NCBI GenBank assembly: GCA_949318235.1 | Contig: OX439136.1 | Location: 4,481,193-4,545,192 of the forward strand | DNA: 64,000 nt | Direction: 5' to 3' | Origin: Ecdyonurus torrentis | Lineage: Eukaryota; Arthropoda; Insecta; Ephemeroptera; Heptageniidae | In this document: positions 1-11,127 of the stretch, one piece after another | Position numbering within the stretch: the first letter of the stretch is position 1 | How the letters are laid out: each line of letters starts with the position of its first letter | Notes under the pieces: model-generated | Database searches by the model: none | What the model was told of the DNA's origin: nothing | What the model saw: only the letters and a program-made list of their open reading frames with translations | Made by a program: the position numbers and the translations under genes

Positions 1-358
1 TTGATAATTACCATACCTTGTTATCCATGAATTAGACACCAACACGTTGATTTGTATTTATTGTTATTTATTTTCTTTTTGACTGTTATATCACTTATCT
101 GACGTAACAATGTACCGATGTGGTCGTGATAGGGGTAAAGAACTTGAGAGAGGGGCTTAAATTTATCACGTGACCAGAGCGGTGACTGGGATTGGCGGCG
201 GTACATTGTGACGTCAGATACGTGATATAACCGCAAAAAGGAAAATAAACGAAAATAAATACAAAATCAACGTGGTGGTGTCTAATTCATGAATAATAAG
301 GTATGGTAATTATCAATCTAGTATTCTAAATGATAAAAAAGTAAGTTGACAAGGACTT
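1..358 (+). mobile_element. Family A foldback MITE, copy 1 (left end cut by the window)
   Basis: Non-autonomous DNA transposon with long terminal inverted repeats. The block at 1-75 is the inverse of 243-317 (reads TTGATAATTACCATACC inward from one side). The right end continues to GTTGACAAGGACTT, so the true left end lies before base 1. The centre is richer in G+C than its surroundings and carries CACGTGACC (about 167-175) and TGACGTCA (209-216). The second copy at 58318-58681 is complete and shows the whole terminal repeat. The 71-residue open frame on the minus strand lies wholly inside the palindrome and is not a gene. Confidence 0.88.
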
Positions 359-361
359 TAA

Positions 362-1730
362 GGAGGAGATTTATATATACATACATTTGAACTATACAAA
401 AAGTGACTGCCTATTTATAGTATTTATTTGACGTCAATTCAACAGTAACAGCAACTTTGGATAAATATTTCAGGACCTTTCCCCATCAAAATAATAATAG
501 TGTTAAAAGTTAAAAAGCAAATAAGGCAAAGGTAAAAGATAAAGCAAAAGCAAAATATCTTCAATCATACTAGATTTCTAACTGATTTTTAAAACAAAAT
601 GCTAACGTATTGCTTCCTTGTATATTTATTTGTTTCCTTTTTAGTACTTAATTTAAGTAACTTGTTCCTATTTTTGCTGTTTTATAAAATTTAATTCAAA
701 TGAATTCTAATCGTCACAAATCTATGAAAAAATTATATCTTTTTAAAATTTATATATACAGAAAAACAATAAATAAATGAAATAATAACAAATGTGACCT
801 CAAAATATATTTCTTCTATAATAATATTTTCCATGATACATTGTAGTATTTAATTAGTTAATCATGCAGATAATATTAAAATTGTTTTATTATATTGTAT
901 TATATTTAGAGATATCTTTATTCAATAGTAAAACTCACTATCTAACAAATTTTTATATGTATTAAATCATGACTAAATATAAAAATTATAATTGAAAAAG
1001 AACCTATAATGTTTCTCACTTTCAAATAGTAATAAAACAATAAGTTTTAATAAAAATTAAATTTCCTCATTAAAACTGACGTTTTTATGACCAACTGAGT
1101 TTCCAGGAAGTTTTTATAAATAAAAAGACCAAAAAAATGATTTACAATTTTATTGTAAAAACAATTCGTGATTGTCGTGTCAACTAGGTAAATTATAACT
1201 TAAAAAAGAAAAAAATGATAATTATTATAATCACACAAAAGCTTTTATTGTATTTTTTTTCTTTATACTCTCTTAAAAATATTTTCTTTAATCTAATCTA
1301 TTTATTCAAAGAAAAAACATTAGAATAGAAATGGCATTTTACGATGCACCATTACTATTCAATTGAAATCGTTTTAAGAATTTTCTTTATTTAATTTTGA
1401 AAACTTTTATATTTATTTATTATTATTATTATTTTATGTTTAATAAGAGTTAAGAAAATTAAGGTTTTTAGTTGTTGTTTTTCTTCGTTAATAGAATACA
1501 ATTTAAATTTTTTGTTTTGTTTTGTCATTTATTCCATATACGTAAAATTTTTAAGTAAAATTTGCTATGTTTATAATGATGTTTTAATCATGTGTAATCT
1601 GCACATTGTTATTTTGTTACTTAAACAAGGAAATTAACATATTTGTAACTGCTGGCAGGGGATTTTTATTGCACCTATAATTGTAATTTTAAAAAGAATA
1701 TTTAAAACTAGTTTCAGTTATCCAGAAATT
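362..1730. other. AT-rich spacer, no gene seen
   Basis: Low-complexity AT-rich sequence with many stops in every frame. The only notable site is an isolated TGACGTCA at 429-436, just outside the family A element. No repeat family shared with the rest of the window was recognised. Confidence 0.6.
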
Positions 1731-1732
1731 TT

Positions 1733-1821
<89 letters not shown>
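1733..1821. repeat. (AG)n microsatellite
   Basis: Nearly pure AG dinucleotide run of about 89 bp with one AAAG interruption near its start. It directly abuts the truncated 5' edge of a LINE 3' end. Confidence 0.97.
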
Positions 1822-1822
<1 letters not shown>

Positions 1823-1824
<2 letters not shown>

Positions 1825-2196
1825 AACTATAATGAATTGTCTGAATATCTATAATAAATTGCCTTTAAATATGAGAAAGCAAAATGATTTAATAGCTTTT
1901 AAAAAACAACTAAAATTTTTTCTATTAAATAAGCAGTATTATTCAATCGATGAATATTTGAATGATGAAATAGTTTAGATTCAAATTCTAATTTTTATAC
2001 ATAAGTTATTATTATATCAATACTATTAAGTGTCGTTTCTTTTTTGTTTTGTTTTTATGTTGTAAATACTTTGACAATCATTTCTATATTGTCATTCATG
2101 GCAATAACCTAGACTAATGCATTGATTGTATTATGTATGTTGGATGAAAGAAATGAATAAAGAATTTTGAATTTTGAAATTTTGAAATTTTGAATT
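1823..2196 (+). pseudogene. 5'-truncated LINE 3' end (CR1/L2-like), copy 1
   Basis: Frame 1823-1978 encodes 52 codons ending in a stop. The order of motifs is IYNKLP, then MRKQ, then AFKKQLKFFLL, then YYSIDEYLND. This matches the usual C-terminus of non-LTR retrotransposon ORF2 proteins (WNxLP..IR..., FKxxLKxxL). About 200 bp of 3' UTR follows, with GGATGAAAGAAATGAATAAA and a tail of GAATTTT/GAAATTTT units ending near 2196. The same end occurs on the minus strand at 18045-18435, with protein-level similarity. The rest of the ORF, including the reverse transcriptase core, is absent. The clade is inferred from the C-terminal motif and the simple-repeat tail only. Confidence 0.75.
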
Positions 2197-2199
2197 GAA

Positions 2200-2704
2200 G
2201 ACGTGTTTCAGAAAATGCATTTAAACATTGTTAGTAATATATTAAATTTTTAATTTTTGAGTCAACATATAAAAACAATTAATTCATATTTCAGGAATGA
2301 TTTTTATTTCATAAGCAAAAGTAAAGTAAAAAAAAAAAAATTGATAATAATTTAAAACGTTAAATTCACTAGAATTTTCTATCAAATAATGTTATAAAAT
2401 ACCCCCTATCACCCCCCACCCATATAAGATAATAGGTTTTATTATAAAATAGTGACTCTAAAGCTTATGATAATAAGAGTAATAAAAATAATATTAAAAT
2501 ATTATCCTACACAACTTAAAAAGTGGTCAAGACATAATATATATTAAACAATATTTTCAAGTAGATAATCAAAATCCATTATAGTGCATTTATTAAAAAA
2601 GAAAAGAAAAAAAAAAAGCTTATCGTATTTCTAATACATACAATAAAGTACTTTATAATCATGAATTATTATAGTTGTTAATACTTTTATAACTATGTAG
2701 TATG

Positions 2705-2761
<57 letters not shown>

Positions 2762-3448
2762 AGAGTTAAGATAGGTTTAAAAGCAGCACGTAATATAATA
2801 ATAAATAAAATCCTTTCGCTCTCGCTCACATATAGAAGTTATAAGCAAATCACGTTGAAAATTAGAAAGAGAAAGTTATAATACGTTGTGTTACATATTG
2901 AACTTCAAAAAATCAGTAGATAAAATGTCTCAACTTGTCTAGATATCTTTCTATTACGTCATCAAAAATGATATCATACATTAATTATTTTATTTTTCTA
3001 TATATCTCAAACACACAAATATTTTTGTTATTATTTTTATTGTTATTTTTTTTTATCAGATTGTATAAATCCTATTCTATTATTATTATTTCTTGTCAAG
3101 GTTTTTTAAAGTGAAATAATAATAAAAAAATACCACGCCCTGGGTATTACTTTTTGTGGTTTTTATATATACGTACTTTACACACGTTTTTATATATATA
3201 TTTTTTTTCTATTTGAAATTGTTATGTTGTTAGTGTTATATAGTAATACTTCTAGTATAGATAATAAATTAATGTGTTGAAAAATCATTTTGAAAATTTA
3301 ATTTATGTGCATGTTTTATGACACAGATAATGTAGGTGTTAAATTTGTAACAATCAAAAGTTTTAGTTCCTGCTCGATCATTTTTGCCAATATATCGCTG
3401 TTGTCAAACCAAATATTATAATTTGTTATAATATTGAATACATAATAG
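2200..3448. other. AT-rich spacer with a (TA)n tract
   Basis: Contains a poly-A stretch at about 2328-2340 and a (TA)n run at about 2708-2755. No coding signal or shared repeat was seen in the remainder. Confidence 0.6.
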
Positions 3449-3805
<357 letters not shown>

Positions 3806-5088
3806 ACTTATACCATACGTTCAATGCGCCATAAAACATGCTACATTCCTTTCCAATCACTCATTATTAAAAAATCAAATCATGTATAGAAAGAGTTCAT
3901 AATTTATCTTATTTTTTTATCGTTATCCTTATAATCAAATTAGAATTTAATTAATTATTACATAATTAAATTTAAATTAAAACTCTATTATAAGAATCAG
4001 GTCTTTAATTTGTAACCTACACACATGCACGCGTAGTACATAACTTTCAATTCTTGTTAGCTTTTGTTGGTTCATATTTTATTTGGATTAAATTAAGGTT
4101 TCAAAAATTTATTTTATATTCGCAGAGTAATGGAGTAGAGCAAATCATACGTTCTACTTTTGTCATGCATAAGCAAAGGTAAATAACAAAAGTTTTAGGC
4201 ATTTTTATTTTTTTATATTATTATCAATATCAGCAGCATGCTTTTTTGTTTGTATATTATACACTTTGTTATATACTTTGCTGTAACTTGGTTGTTATAC
4301 TTTAAAAATACTATAATATCTTTGAATCTTTGCAAATTACAAAAACAAAACAAAAGAAAAAAAAATGCGTGATTTTTTTTTTTTTTTTTTTTTTTTTACA
4401 CTTCTTTTATTTGAGCTTTTTGTATTAATTATTTTAAAACCTTTTTAAAGCAACATGCTCTTTTTTTAATTATTTCCCCCAAAAAATAAATTCTTTTTTT
4501 TTCCGTATTTTAACTATCAACTTTTAACCTTTTTTTTTTAAGTATTTTTTATTTTTTATTTCGTATTGTTACAAAACATTTTTTATCAATAATTATAATA
4601 TATGATGCTAAAAATTATCTACAAGAAATAAAACATTTTCAAGGTGCAATTAATTTATATGCATGCAATCTCCATTTGAAGCCATTATATCCATGCAATC
4701 AGATTTATTGCATAAAACAAATATTGCTTTAAGCGATCAGGCTATTATATTAATATTTTAGATCCTATAGGGCTTATTCAAACTTGTATGTATTCGGAGA
4801 ACAAAAAATTAATTGGCAAGTTTAAATTTTTTTTAATGGAATGTTTACTTTGAAATTTAGTCACTGTTTCACCGTACAAAAAAAAAAGAAAGATATTATT
4901 TAATTCTTTGTAATAATTTATTATTCTAATACATTATGCATTAAAAAAATGATTGAAGGAATTTGTTTTTGATACTCATATTTAACGTTCTTGTCTTAAA
5001 TATTTATGTTCTATATATTGTAATTCTTTCTTTCTTTAGCTTTTTTGGTAAATGAGATATTAGATACATTACGAAAAATGTAAAAATT
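3806..5088. other. AT-rich spacer
   Basis: Contains a poly-T run at about 4373-4397 and many short A/T homopolymers. No gene or shared repeat was recognised. Confidence 0.6.
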
Positions 5089-5250
5089 ATCTATCAATAG
5101 CATACTGCATAATATAACAACAAAATTATAATACAGTATTACTTTACTATAATATACTATTATATACTCTGTATTCAACAACAAATAATTCACTGTCTAT
5201 ACAATATTTTAACAATAACTGACCATGTGGTCACCTATTAATTTATTTGT
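5089..5250 (+). repeat. Local direct repeat, unit 1
   Basis: Runs from ATCAATAGCATA through AACTGACCATGTGGTCA and is repeated with small indels and substitutions at 5711-5862. The unit is about 155 bp and the distance between starts about 620 bp. It could be a decayed tandem duplication or a pair of short LTR-like ends. No tRNA primer site or other LTR element signal was seen between the units. Confidence 0.75.
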
Positions 5251-5710
5251 GACTTTTCAGACTTTTTGCGGACTATTTCGGCTCTTTTCAATGTTTTTTT
5301 TTATTTTTTTTTTAATTATTATTTTTTTGCTATTTCTAACAAAAATGACGTGAATTTTTAAACATCATATCTTAAGTATAGTGTCTGTGAGAATATATAA
5401 TATATATATATATTAGATAACAGAACACCTAACCAAAGACCGATGTTTGAAAATATTGATTTTTTTAGCCATTAGAACAAGACCAATATTAAAAATTATT
5501 ATTATTATTTGAGGCACTCTCCAATGGACCCTTTAGAAAACAGATAAATTTAGACAAATTAAAGTAATAAAATCACTTTTGAGCTAAAATAATTTACAAA
5601 GACTATTTTTAGTTAGACTATTTTGACTATTTTCCAATTTTGGAGAACTGTTGATGAAAAAAGAGACTATTTTCCCCGCGCTCTTTACACATTACACATA
5701 AAAAGCCATA

Positions 5711-5862
5711 TATATCAATAGCATAATATTAACAACAAAATTATAATACAGTATTACTTCACTACTCTGTTATTCAACAATAATATGTAAGTCACTGTCT
5801 ATATAATACAATATTTTAGCAATAACTGACCATGTGGTCAACTTTTAATTTATTTTTTTATT
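5711..5862 (+). repeat. Local direct repeat, unit 2
   Basis: Second copy of the unit at 5089-5250, sharing TTATAATACAGTATTACTT and AACTGACCATGTGGTCA. The intervening DNA is AT-rich with no recognisable coding sequence. Confidence 0.75.
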
Positions 5863-6180
5863 CCCCTGTGGCATTTTTTTTATTCCAAAGTCTAACATGT
5901 CATTGTTAGTCAATGTAATTTATGTCATAGTTTAACATACATTAAACTAGCGTAAATCATGCGTAATTTTATATACGTCTTATATAATTATATTCAATGA
6001 CTATTTTAAGTGTATTTTTGTTAATATAATACTCAACCACGCCTGTAAATTAGTTTTGAAAACCTTGAATACTGCGGTATGTATAAAGGTGATAAAATTT
6101 TATAAATTAAAAATGTATGTAGTTTTTTATTTTTTATTATTATTAAAATTATAGTTATTAGAATTGTTTAAAAAATATTC

Positions 6181-6184
<4 letters not shown>

Positions 6185-6240
<56 letters not shown>
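6185..6240. repeat. (TA)n microsatellite
   Basis: Alternating TA run of about 50 bp. Confidence 0.95.
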
Positions 6241-6241
<1 letters not shown>

Positions 6242-6309
6242 TATTACATTAAAAAAAATTATAAGCACCATTTACAACCTTACAAGTATAGATATTGCTA
6301 GAAGTATTG

Positions 6310-6310
<1 letters not shown>

Positions 6311-6360
<50 letters not shown>

Positions 6361-6550
6361 ATTGTGTTTTTGTGTGATACACTTTTACTATAGTCCTGCC
6401 AATTATTTTTTACATCCCTCCGATATCGTTTGTTCATTTTTTCTTGATCTAAAGTATTCTTTATCAATGTTTTATACACTATTATGCTCTCAGAAACAGT
6501 AAAAAAAGACACATCAATAATCTCTTGCTCCCTGCTTCCGCCAGGCTTTC

Positions 6551-6580
<30 letters not shown>
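6311..6580. repeat. Two poly-T tracts flanking 195 bp
   Basis: Poly-T at about 6311-6355 and again at 6552-6580. On the minus strand they read as two lysine runs, which produces a 111-residue frame that is not credible as a gene. Confidence 0.9.
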
Positions 6581-6581
<1 letters not shown>

Positions 6582-6689
6582 CATTACTTTAGATAAAGAA
6601 AAACTAATCTAACAACAGCAAACAAACATTAAAAATGAAAATTAAGGTTTTCTCATAAGGTGCTGAAATCAAAGGATATGTTAAAGTAC

Positions 6690-6805
6690 TGATTCAGGAG
6701 ACACATAGTCAACCTTTCCGACCATCTACACTGAGCGTTTCCACGGTTTCCACAGTGCTATGGCAAATGCCGGGATGTTTGTTAGGCCATGGCAGACCCA
6801 TTTTG
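6690..6805 (+). mobile_element. SINE core fragment, copy 4 (plus orientation)
   Basis: Contains GTTTCCACGGTTTCCACAG and GCCGGGATGTTTGTTAGGCC. These are the inverse of the core seen at 15700-15830, 26450-26560 and 36460-36550. The tRNA-like head is not recognisable. A matching tail segment lies at 7093-7150, separated by about 290 bp that includes a LINE-like fragment in the opposite orientation. Confidence 0.7.
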
Positions 6806-6958
6806 GATGTACAAATAGATTAAATATTTTACTACGTTCCATGACTTTTACAGTGTAGAACATATTACATTATAAACAGATATACTTGTATTAACATAAC
6901 ATAAAAATACTAATAAAACATATAAATGTTGTTTTACTCTTCATTGGTGGCAAGAAAA

Positions 6959-7102
6959 TCATTTATATTGTAAAATATTTTTTTCTATTAAATATTCTTG
7001 CACCTTAGTTTTAGAGCTATTATAAGAGGAACAGTTCTTGATGCTATTAGAAGGTAGTGCATTATAAATAAGGGAAGGGGGAATACAGTATTTAGGTCCC
7101 TT
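6959..7102 (-). pseudogene. LINE ORF2 C-terminal fragment, antisense
   Basis: The minus-strand frame contains GPKYC, then IYNALPSNSIK, then SSKTKVQEYLIE, before a stop at 6959. Spacing and residues resemble the GPxxWNxLPxxI ... FKxxLxxYL tail of non-LTR retrotransposon proteins. The sequence differs from the LINE ends at 1.8 and 18 kb, so it may be another family. The open frame continues to 7189, but its upstream part overlaps a SINE-tail-like segment. Confidence 0.5.
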
Positions 7103-7150
7103 CTGGCTTATTAAGGGTTTCTGAAGATTCAGAAAGTAGCTAAGTACCTC
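7093..7150 (+). mobile_element. SINE tail fragment
   Basis: TTTCTGAAGATTCAG followed by TAGCTAAGTACCTC is the inverse of the left (3') portions of the SINE copies at 15.65 kb and 26.39 kb. It has the same orientation as the core at 6690-6805. Confidence 0.55.
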
Positions 7151-7189
7151 GTTAAAAAAAATCACTAGTAACACCCATTCATGTTGCAA

Positions 7190-8034
7190 TAAATAAATAC
7201 AACTGCAGAAAATTATAAAGACAATAAAAGAAAAAACTTTTTTATATAAATATTTTTTAGGCGGACCTGTACTTATATATACACTGTACTTTACTTCCTG
7301 AAAAGGACAATTTACTCTAATTTAGTTTTCATTATAAAATCGTGATTCCCTGGAGTAGCAATAAAATAAAATATATTTGAGTTGTGATTCACACAAAATA
7401 AAGTAAAAATTTATAAAAAGTAAATGTAATAACTTATATATACTTTTTCTTTACTTGAAATGTACCGTATTTTAGCCACAAACTTGTTTCAGCTGTGGAC
7501 CAAAAAAAAAAAAAAAAGGCACATTCATAAGATTTTTTAAAATTTTAAAATTTACTACTTTACAAGTATTAATAATTTAATTAATTGTACAGTGAAAAAT
7601 ATGACAGGTGTATTAGTGTTGATTGATATTTTCTTTAAATAAAAATTAATAATAATAAACTACATTTTTAGTGTTTTTTACTTTAATTTAAAATTTGTAT
7701 AAAATTTAAATAAAATATCATATTTGTGATTGCGATTGATACACTGCGATTGTACACTACGCATTCAAAGTTATAGAGATCCGATATTATGCATGTTTAT
7801 TCTGATTACACTATCATATTATTATATTGTTTTAACTGCATGTAAAGATGTGCAATATTACTGATTGTTGTTAGTTTTTGTTTTAAGATATTTGAATATA
7901 AGATATTTATTATAGTAAGATATATTTATTACAAATTTAACTTTTTTTTTAAATATAATTTTCTTTCTCTTACCTGTTGGTACTAAAACTGATTTATATC
8001 TAATAAGTTTGGGTACTTAACTCATTCATTTTTG
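7190..8034. other. AT-rich spacer, nothing recognised
   Basis: No frame above background, no repeat family shared with the rest of the window. A poly-A run lies at about 7502-7517. Confidence 0.6.
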
Positions 8035-8171
<137 letters not shown>

Positions 8172-8186
8172 AATGCGACATAATGC

Positions 8187-8194
8187 ATATAGAT
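8187..8194. other. Left 8-bp target-site duplication (ATATAGAT)
   Basis: Exact match to 8722-8729. The site is part of the AT-rich DNA next to the TA array. Confidence 0.88.
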
Positions 8195-8721
8195 TAGAGC
8201 TGTAAAAAACTCGACATTTTTTTAACCAGGGCTGAAAATTTTTAGCCCGGTTTGACTTGAAACCCGGGTTTAGCTTGACATCGAGCTTAAAAGAAAAAAA
8301 CCAGCCATATTTCGGAAAGCTCGATAATTGAGCCGAAGTTTGAAAACGAGCTTATGAACCTATGAAGAAAAAGATTGATTTTCATTACAAAAAAAAAAGA
8401 ATTTGAAGGGAAAAAATCATAAATAAAATAGAATAATTTTTATTAATATTTTAAACAGTATATTTTTTCATGATAGCAAATTAAAAACACCATTTTAAAA
8501 AAAATTACAAACTTTTTTTCTTTGCTTTCTGCAAATTTTTTTCTTTAACGCGATTTATTTTCAAAAGCTCGTTTTGTTTACGAGTTATTCACGAGCTTAA
8601 CTCGAAATAGCTCGTTTTCGAGCTAAAAGTTCGAAACCCGGGTTGACCATTTTCAAAAAAACGAGCACCCGAAGATTTTGGCCCGGGCTGGTGCTCGAAC
8701 CGGTTTAAATTTACAGTTCTA
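8195..8721 (+). mobile_element. hAT-like non-autonomous element with 8-bp target duplication
   Basis: The termini are TAGAGCTGTAAA and, at the right, TTTACAGTTCTA, an inverted pair resembling hAT ends. The octamer ATATAGAT occurs exactly on both sides, at 8187-8194 and 8722-8729. An 8-bp duplication is the hallmark of the hAT superfamily. Subterminal regions on both sides carry many copies of AGCTCG, its inverse CGAGCT, ACGAGC and AACCCGGGTT, a dense array of the kind that transposases of this group bind. The centre (about 8360-8510) is AT-rich without a transposase frame. At 527 bp it is non-autonomous. Confidence 0.9.
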
Positions 8722-8729
8722 ATATAGAT
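8722..8729. other. Right 8-bp target-site duplication (ATATAGAT)
   Basis: Exact match to 8187-8194, directly after the terminal CTA of the element. Confidence 0.88.
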
Positions 8730-9193
8730 ACATTTTATGTAATGTGAGATACTATAAGATACTGCCACGTAGAAAAAAAAATTACTACTGTACTGTACAT
8801 TTATTTATAAATAAAATCAAACTAAAAAAAAAAAAAGAAAGAAAAAACTTCATAGGAAGTTCACTAAAAAGGTCTAATGACCAGACGAGACAGGGAGTGC
8901 CTTTTATTTTGAAAGTAAGTTTCTTATTATGTATACGTGTACTGTACGTGTATACATAAAGTACTTTGTTTTTTTTTATTAATCTATATTTATAATACTG
9001 GACAACATTTTAAACTCATTAAATATAAGGCGCATTACATTTTGACATGATACTCGACACATTAATTTCATGTCGTAGTATTTTATTAATGATTATATTT
9101 ATTATTATTTTTTATATAAATTCATTGGAGAAATTACTTTTACGTAATCAAGTTTAACAGTTTATATAAGTTTCAATTTAAAGGAAATCGTCA

Positions 9194-9230
<37 letters not shown>

Positions 9231-9624
9231 CAATTCACCCAAACGTTGTTATTTACACATGCCCATACAATTTAATATATTTTTTTAATCGAATAACTAA
9301 AGTCTTTAAATTTTTATTTATTGCTACACATAAAAAAAGCAATTTGTAACTTGTATCGGTTTCTAATTACTTTTACGTATAATATATCATACTTTTTTTT
9401 TTTATAAGTGACTAATTTATTTTCTTCATAAATTGATCAAAAATAGAGAAATCTTTTGTTGTCAGCAATTTAACCACAATGGTATTAGAAATGTATTGCG
9501 AATAGTTACCAAATATATTAATGGGGTAATTTTTTCCTTATAACCTTACACTTGACCCATAGGATTATTTTCACTAAATATATTTTTACCATTTTCAACA
9601 TTTTTTTTAATTCATAATCACAAT
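8730..9624. other. AT-rich spacer with short (CT)n
   Basis: A (CT)n run of about 30 bp lies at 9198-9227. Otherwise no gene or shared repeat was seen. Confidence 0.6.
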
Positions 9625-10150
9625 AGACAATTTGCATGCCATTTTTTTATGGTATTGAAAAATTCTTTAGGAAAAATAAATAATATTGGTGAATATAACT
9701 TTAAAAAAATTATCCTCTTTAAAATAATTTTTGAAATTCATAATTTATTTGAAGTAAAAAGACGGTGGCAATTACGCCGAAAAATAGTTCACATTTCTTT
9801 TGTTTTTTAATTATAGAAATTGTTCTGACGAGTTTGCAGCCCCCGGACAATTTCTTTACAGCGGCTTAATTTTTTTAGCAGTTGGAGAAAAAACAGCTTT
9901 TTAAAAAAATTCAACTGCTCGAAAAAGTTGTCCATTGGCTGCAAACTCGTCAGAACAATTTCAACGATTAAAAAAAAATACTTTTGGCGTAATGTAATGG
10001 TCACCGTCTTTACTTCAAAATTTGATTTTTAAAAACTATTGTAAATAGGAAGGATCAATTTTTAAGAAGATTTATCTATATACTAATATTATTTATTTTT
10101 CCTTATGAATTTTTTTAGACCATAAAAAATGGCATGCAAGTTGCCTGTAA
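9625..10150. mobile_element. Long foldback element, about 525 bp
   Basis: The left arm 9630-9860 pairs with the right arm 9920-10148. TTGCATGCCATTTTTTATGG pairs with CCATAAAAAATGGCATGCAA. AGGAAAAATAAATAATATT pairs with AATATTATTTATTTTTCCT. GAAGTAAAAAGACGGTG pairs with CACCGTCTTTACTTC. TTGTTCTGACGAGTTTGCAG pairs with its inverse near 9950. The centre is about 60 bp. The 65-residue minus-strand frame lies inside the hairpin and is not a gene. No other copy was seen, so family and target duplication are undetermined. Confidence 0.85.
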
Positions 10151-10678
10151 AGTTTCTAGTCTATCAAGAAAAAAGAAGAAGATAAAAAAAAAAAAAGTTT
10201 AACCCATGCGATGACCTAAAACGTTTGATGTTCCATTAATTTATGTGACATTTCTGTAGATTTTATGATAATATTTAAAACTTATTTTGAAAGTGATTAG
10301 TTTTAAAACCCTAAAACTAACTCCATACCTTGATATAAATAATCTCAGATTCTTTTTTATTTTTTTATTGCAGAGCTCTCTTTAACTTTCCATTAATAAT
10401 TAAAAGCAAAAACAAAAAAAAAAAAAAAAAATTAGCACATCTGATTGATATGAAATGGAATAAAATAATTACTTTGTAGGTTGACAAATAAATCCATAAT
10501 TTCATGCAATGTTGTTAAAATACGTTATTTTGCAAATCTTGATTTTCTTTAAGGTAATACTTTTCTTGTGTATAGTGCGTATAGAAAAGTGTGTTAGAAT
10601 CGTACAAATTTCAAAATATTTTATAATATTCTGTATTCTCTAATCTTACAATCACAAATACATAAAATAAATGCGTTA

Positions 10679-10681
<3 letters not shown>

Positions 10682-10748
<67 letters not shown>
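10682..10748. repeat. (AG)n microsatellite
   Basis: Pure AG run, first of four between 10.68 and 11.13 kb. Confidence 0.97.
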
Positions 10749-10751
<3 letters not shown>

Positions 10752-10938
10752 TTAAAATAATATGGCCACTAAATGCATGAAAATAACAAATATTTGAAAC
10801 AGTTCACAAAATAATTAAATAATTAGAGAGAGAGGGAGAGAGAGAGAGAGAGAGAGAGAGTAAAATAATATGGTTATTAAATGCATGAAAATAGCAATAA
10901 TTTAAAACAGTTTACAAAAAAATAATTACAGAGAGAGG

Positions 10939-10976
<38 letters not shown>
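10749..10976 (+). repeat. Tandem duplication of a 115-bp unit that includes (AG)n
   Basis: Unit 1 (10749-10860) and unit 2 (10861-10976) both run TAAAATAATATGG, then ATTAAATGCATGAAAATA or its variant, then AAACAGTT and CAAAA, then GAGAGAGGGAGA followed by an AG run. The microsatellite was duplicated with its flank. Confidence 0.85.
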
Positions 10977-10977
<1 letters not shown>

Positions 10978-11073
10978 GGAAACAGTAAAGAGCAAAAGAA
11001 AAAAGAAAGAAAAAAGAAAAGAAAAAAAAAGAAAGGTATTTTTTCCTTGTTAAAATGAGTTAAAGACGAGATA

Positions 11074-11078
<5 letters not shown>
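10976..11078 (+). repeat. Dispersed repeat N, copy 1 (attached to GA array)
   Basis: GACGGAAACAGTAAAGAGC, then purine-rich DNA, then TTTTTCCTTGTTAAAATGAG and TAAAGACGAGATAT. The same order recurs at 46580-46668, also directly after an (AG)n array. Confidence 0.8.

Positions 11079-11124
<46 letters not shown>
11077..11124. repeat. (AG)n microsatellite
   Basis: AG run of about 47 bp closing the GA cluster. Confidence 0.95.

Positions 11125-11127
<3 letters not shown>

Noticed and set aside
4650..4720. Possible third family I copy (GCCATTATATCCATGCAATC)
   Set aside because: Similarity limited to about 20 bp without terminal repeats.
5089..5862. Complete LTR retrotransposon
   Set aside because: Only 620 bp between repeat starts, no primer-binding site, polypurine tract or coding sequence.
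6249..6584. 111-residue lysine-rich frame
   Set aside because: Made by two poly-T tracts; the middle has no recognised domain.
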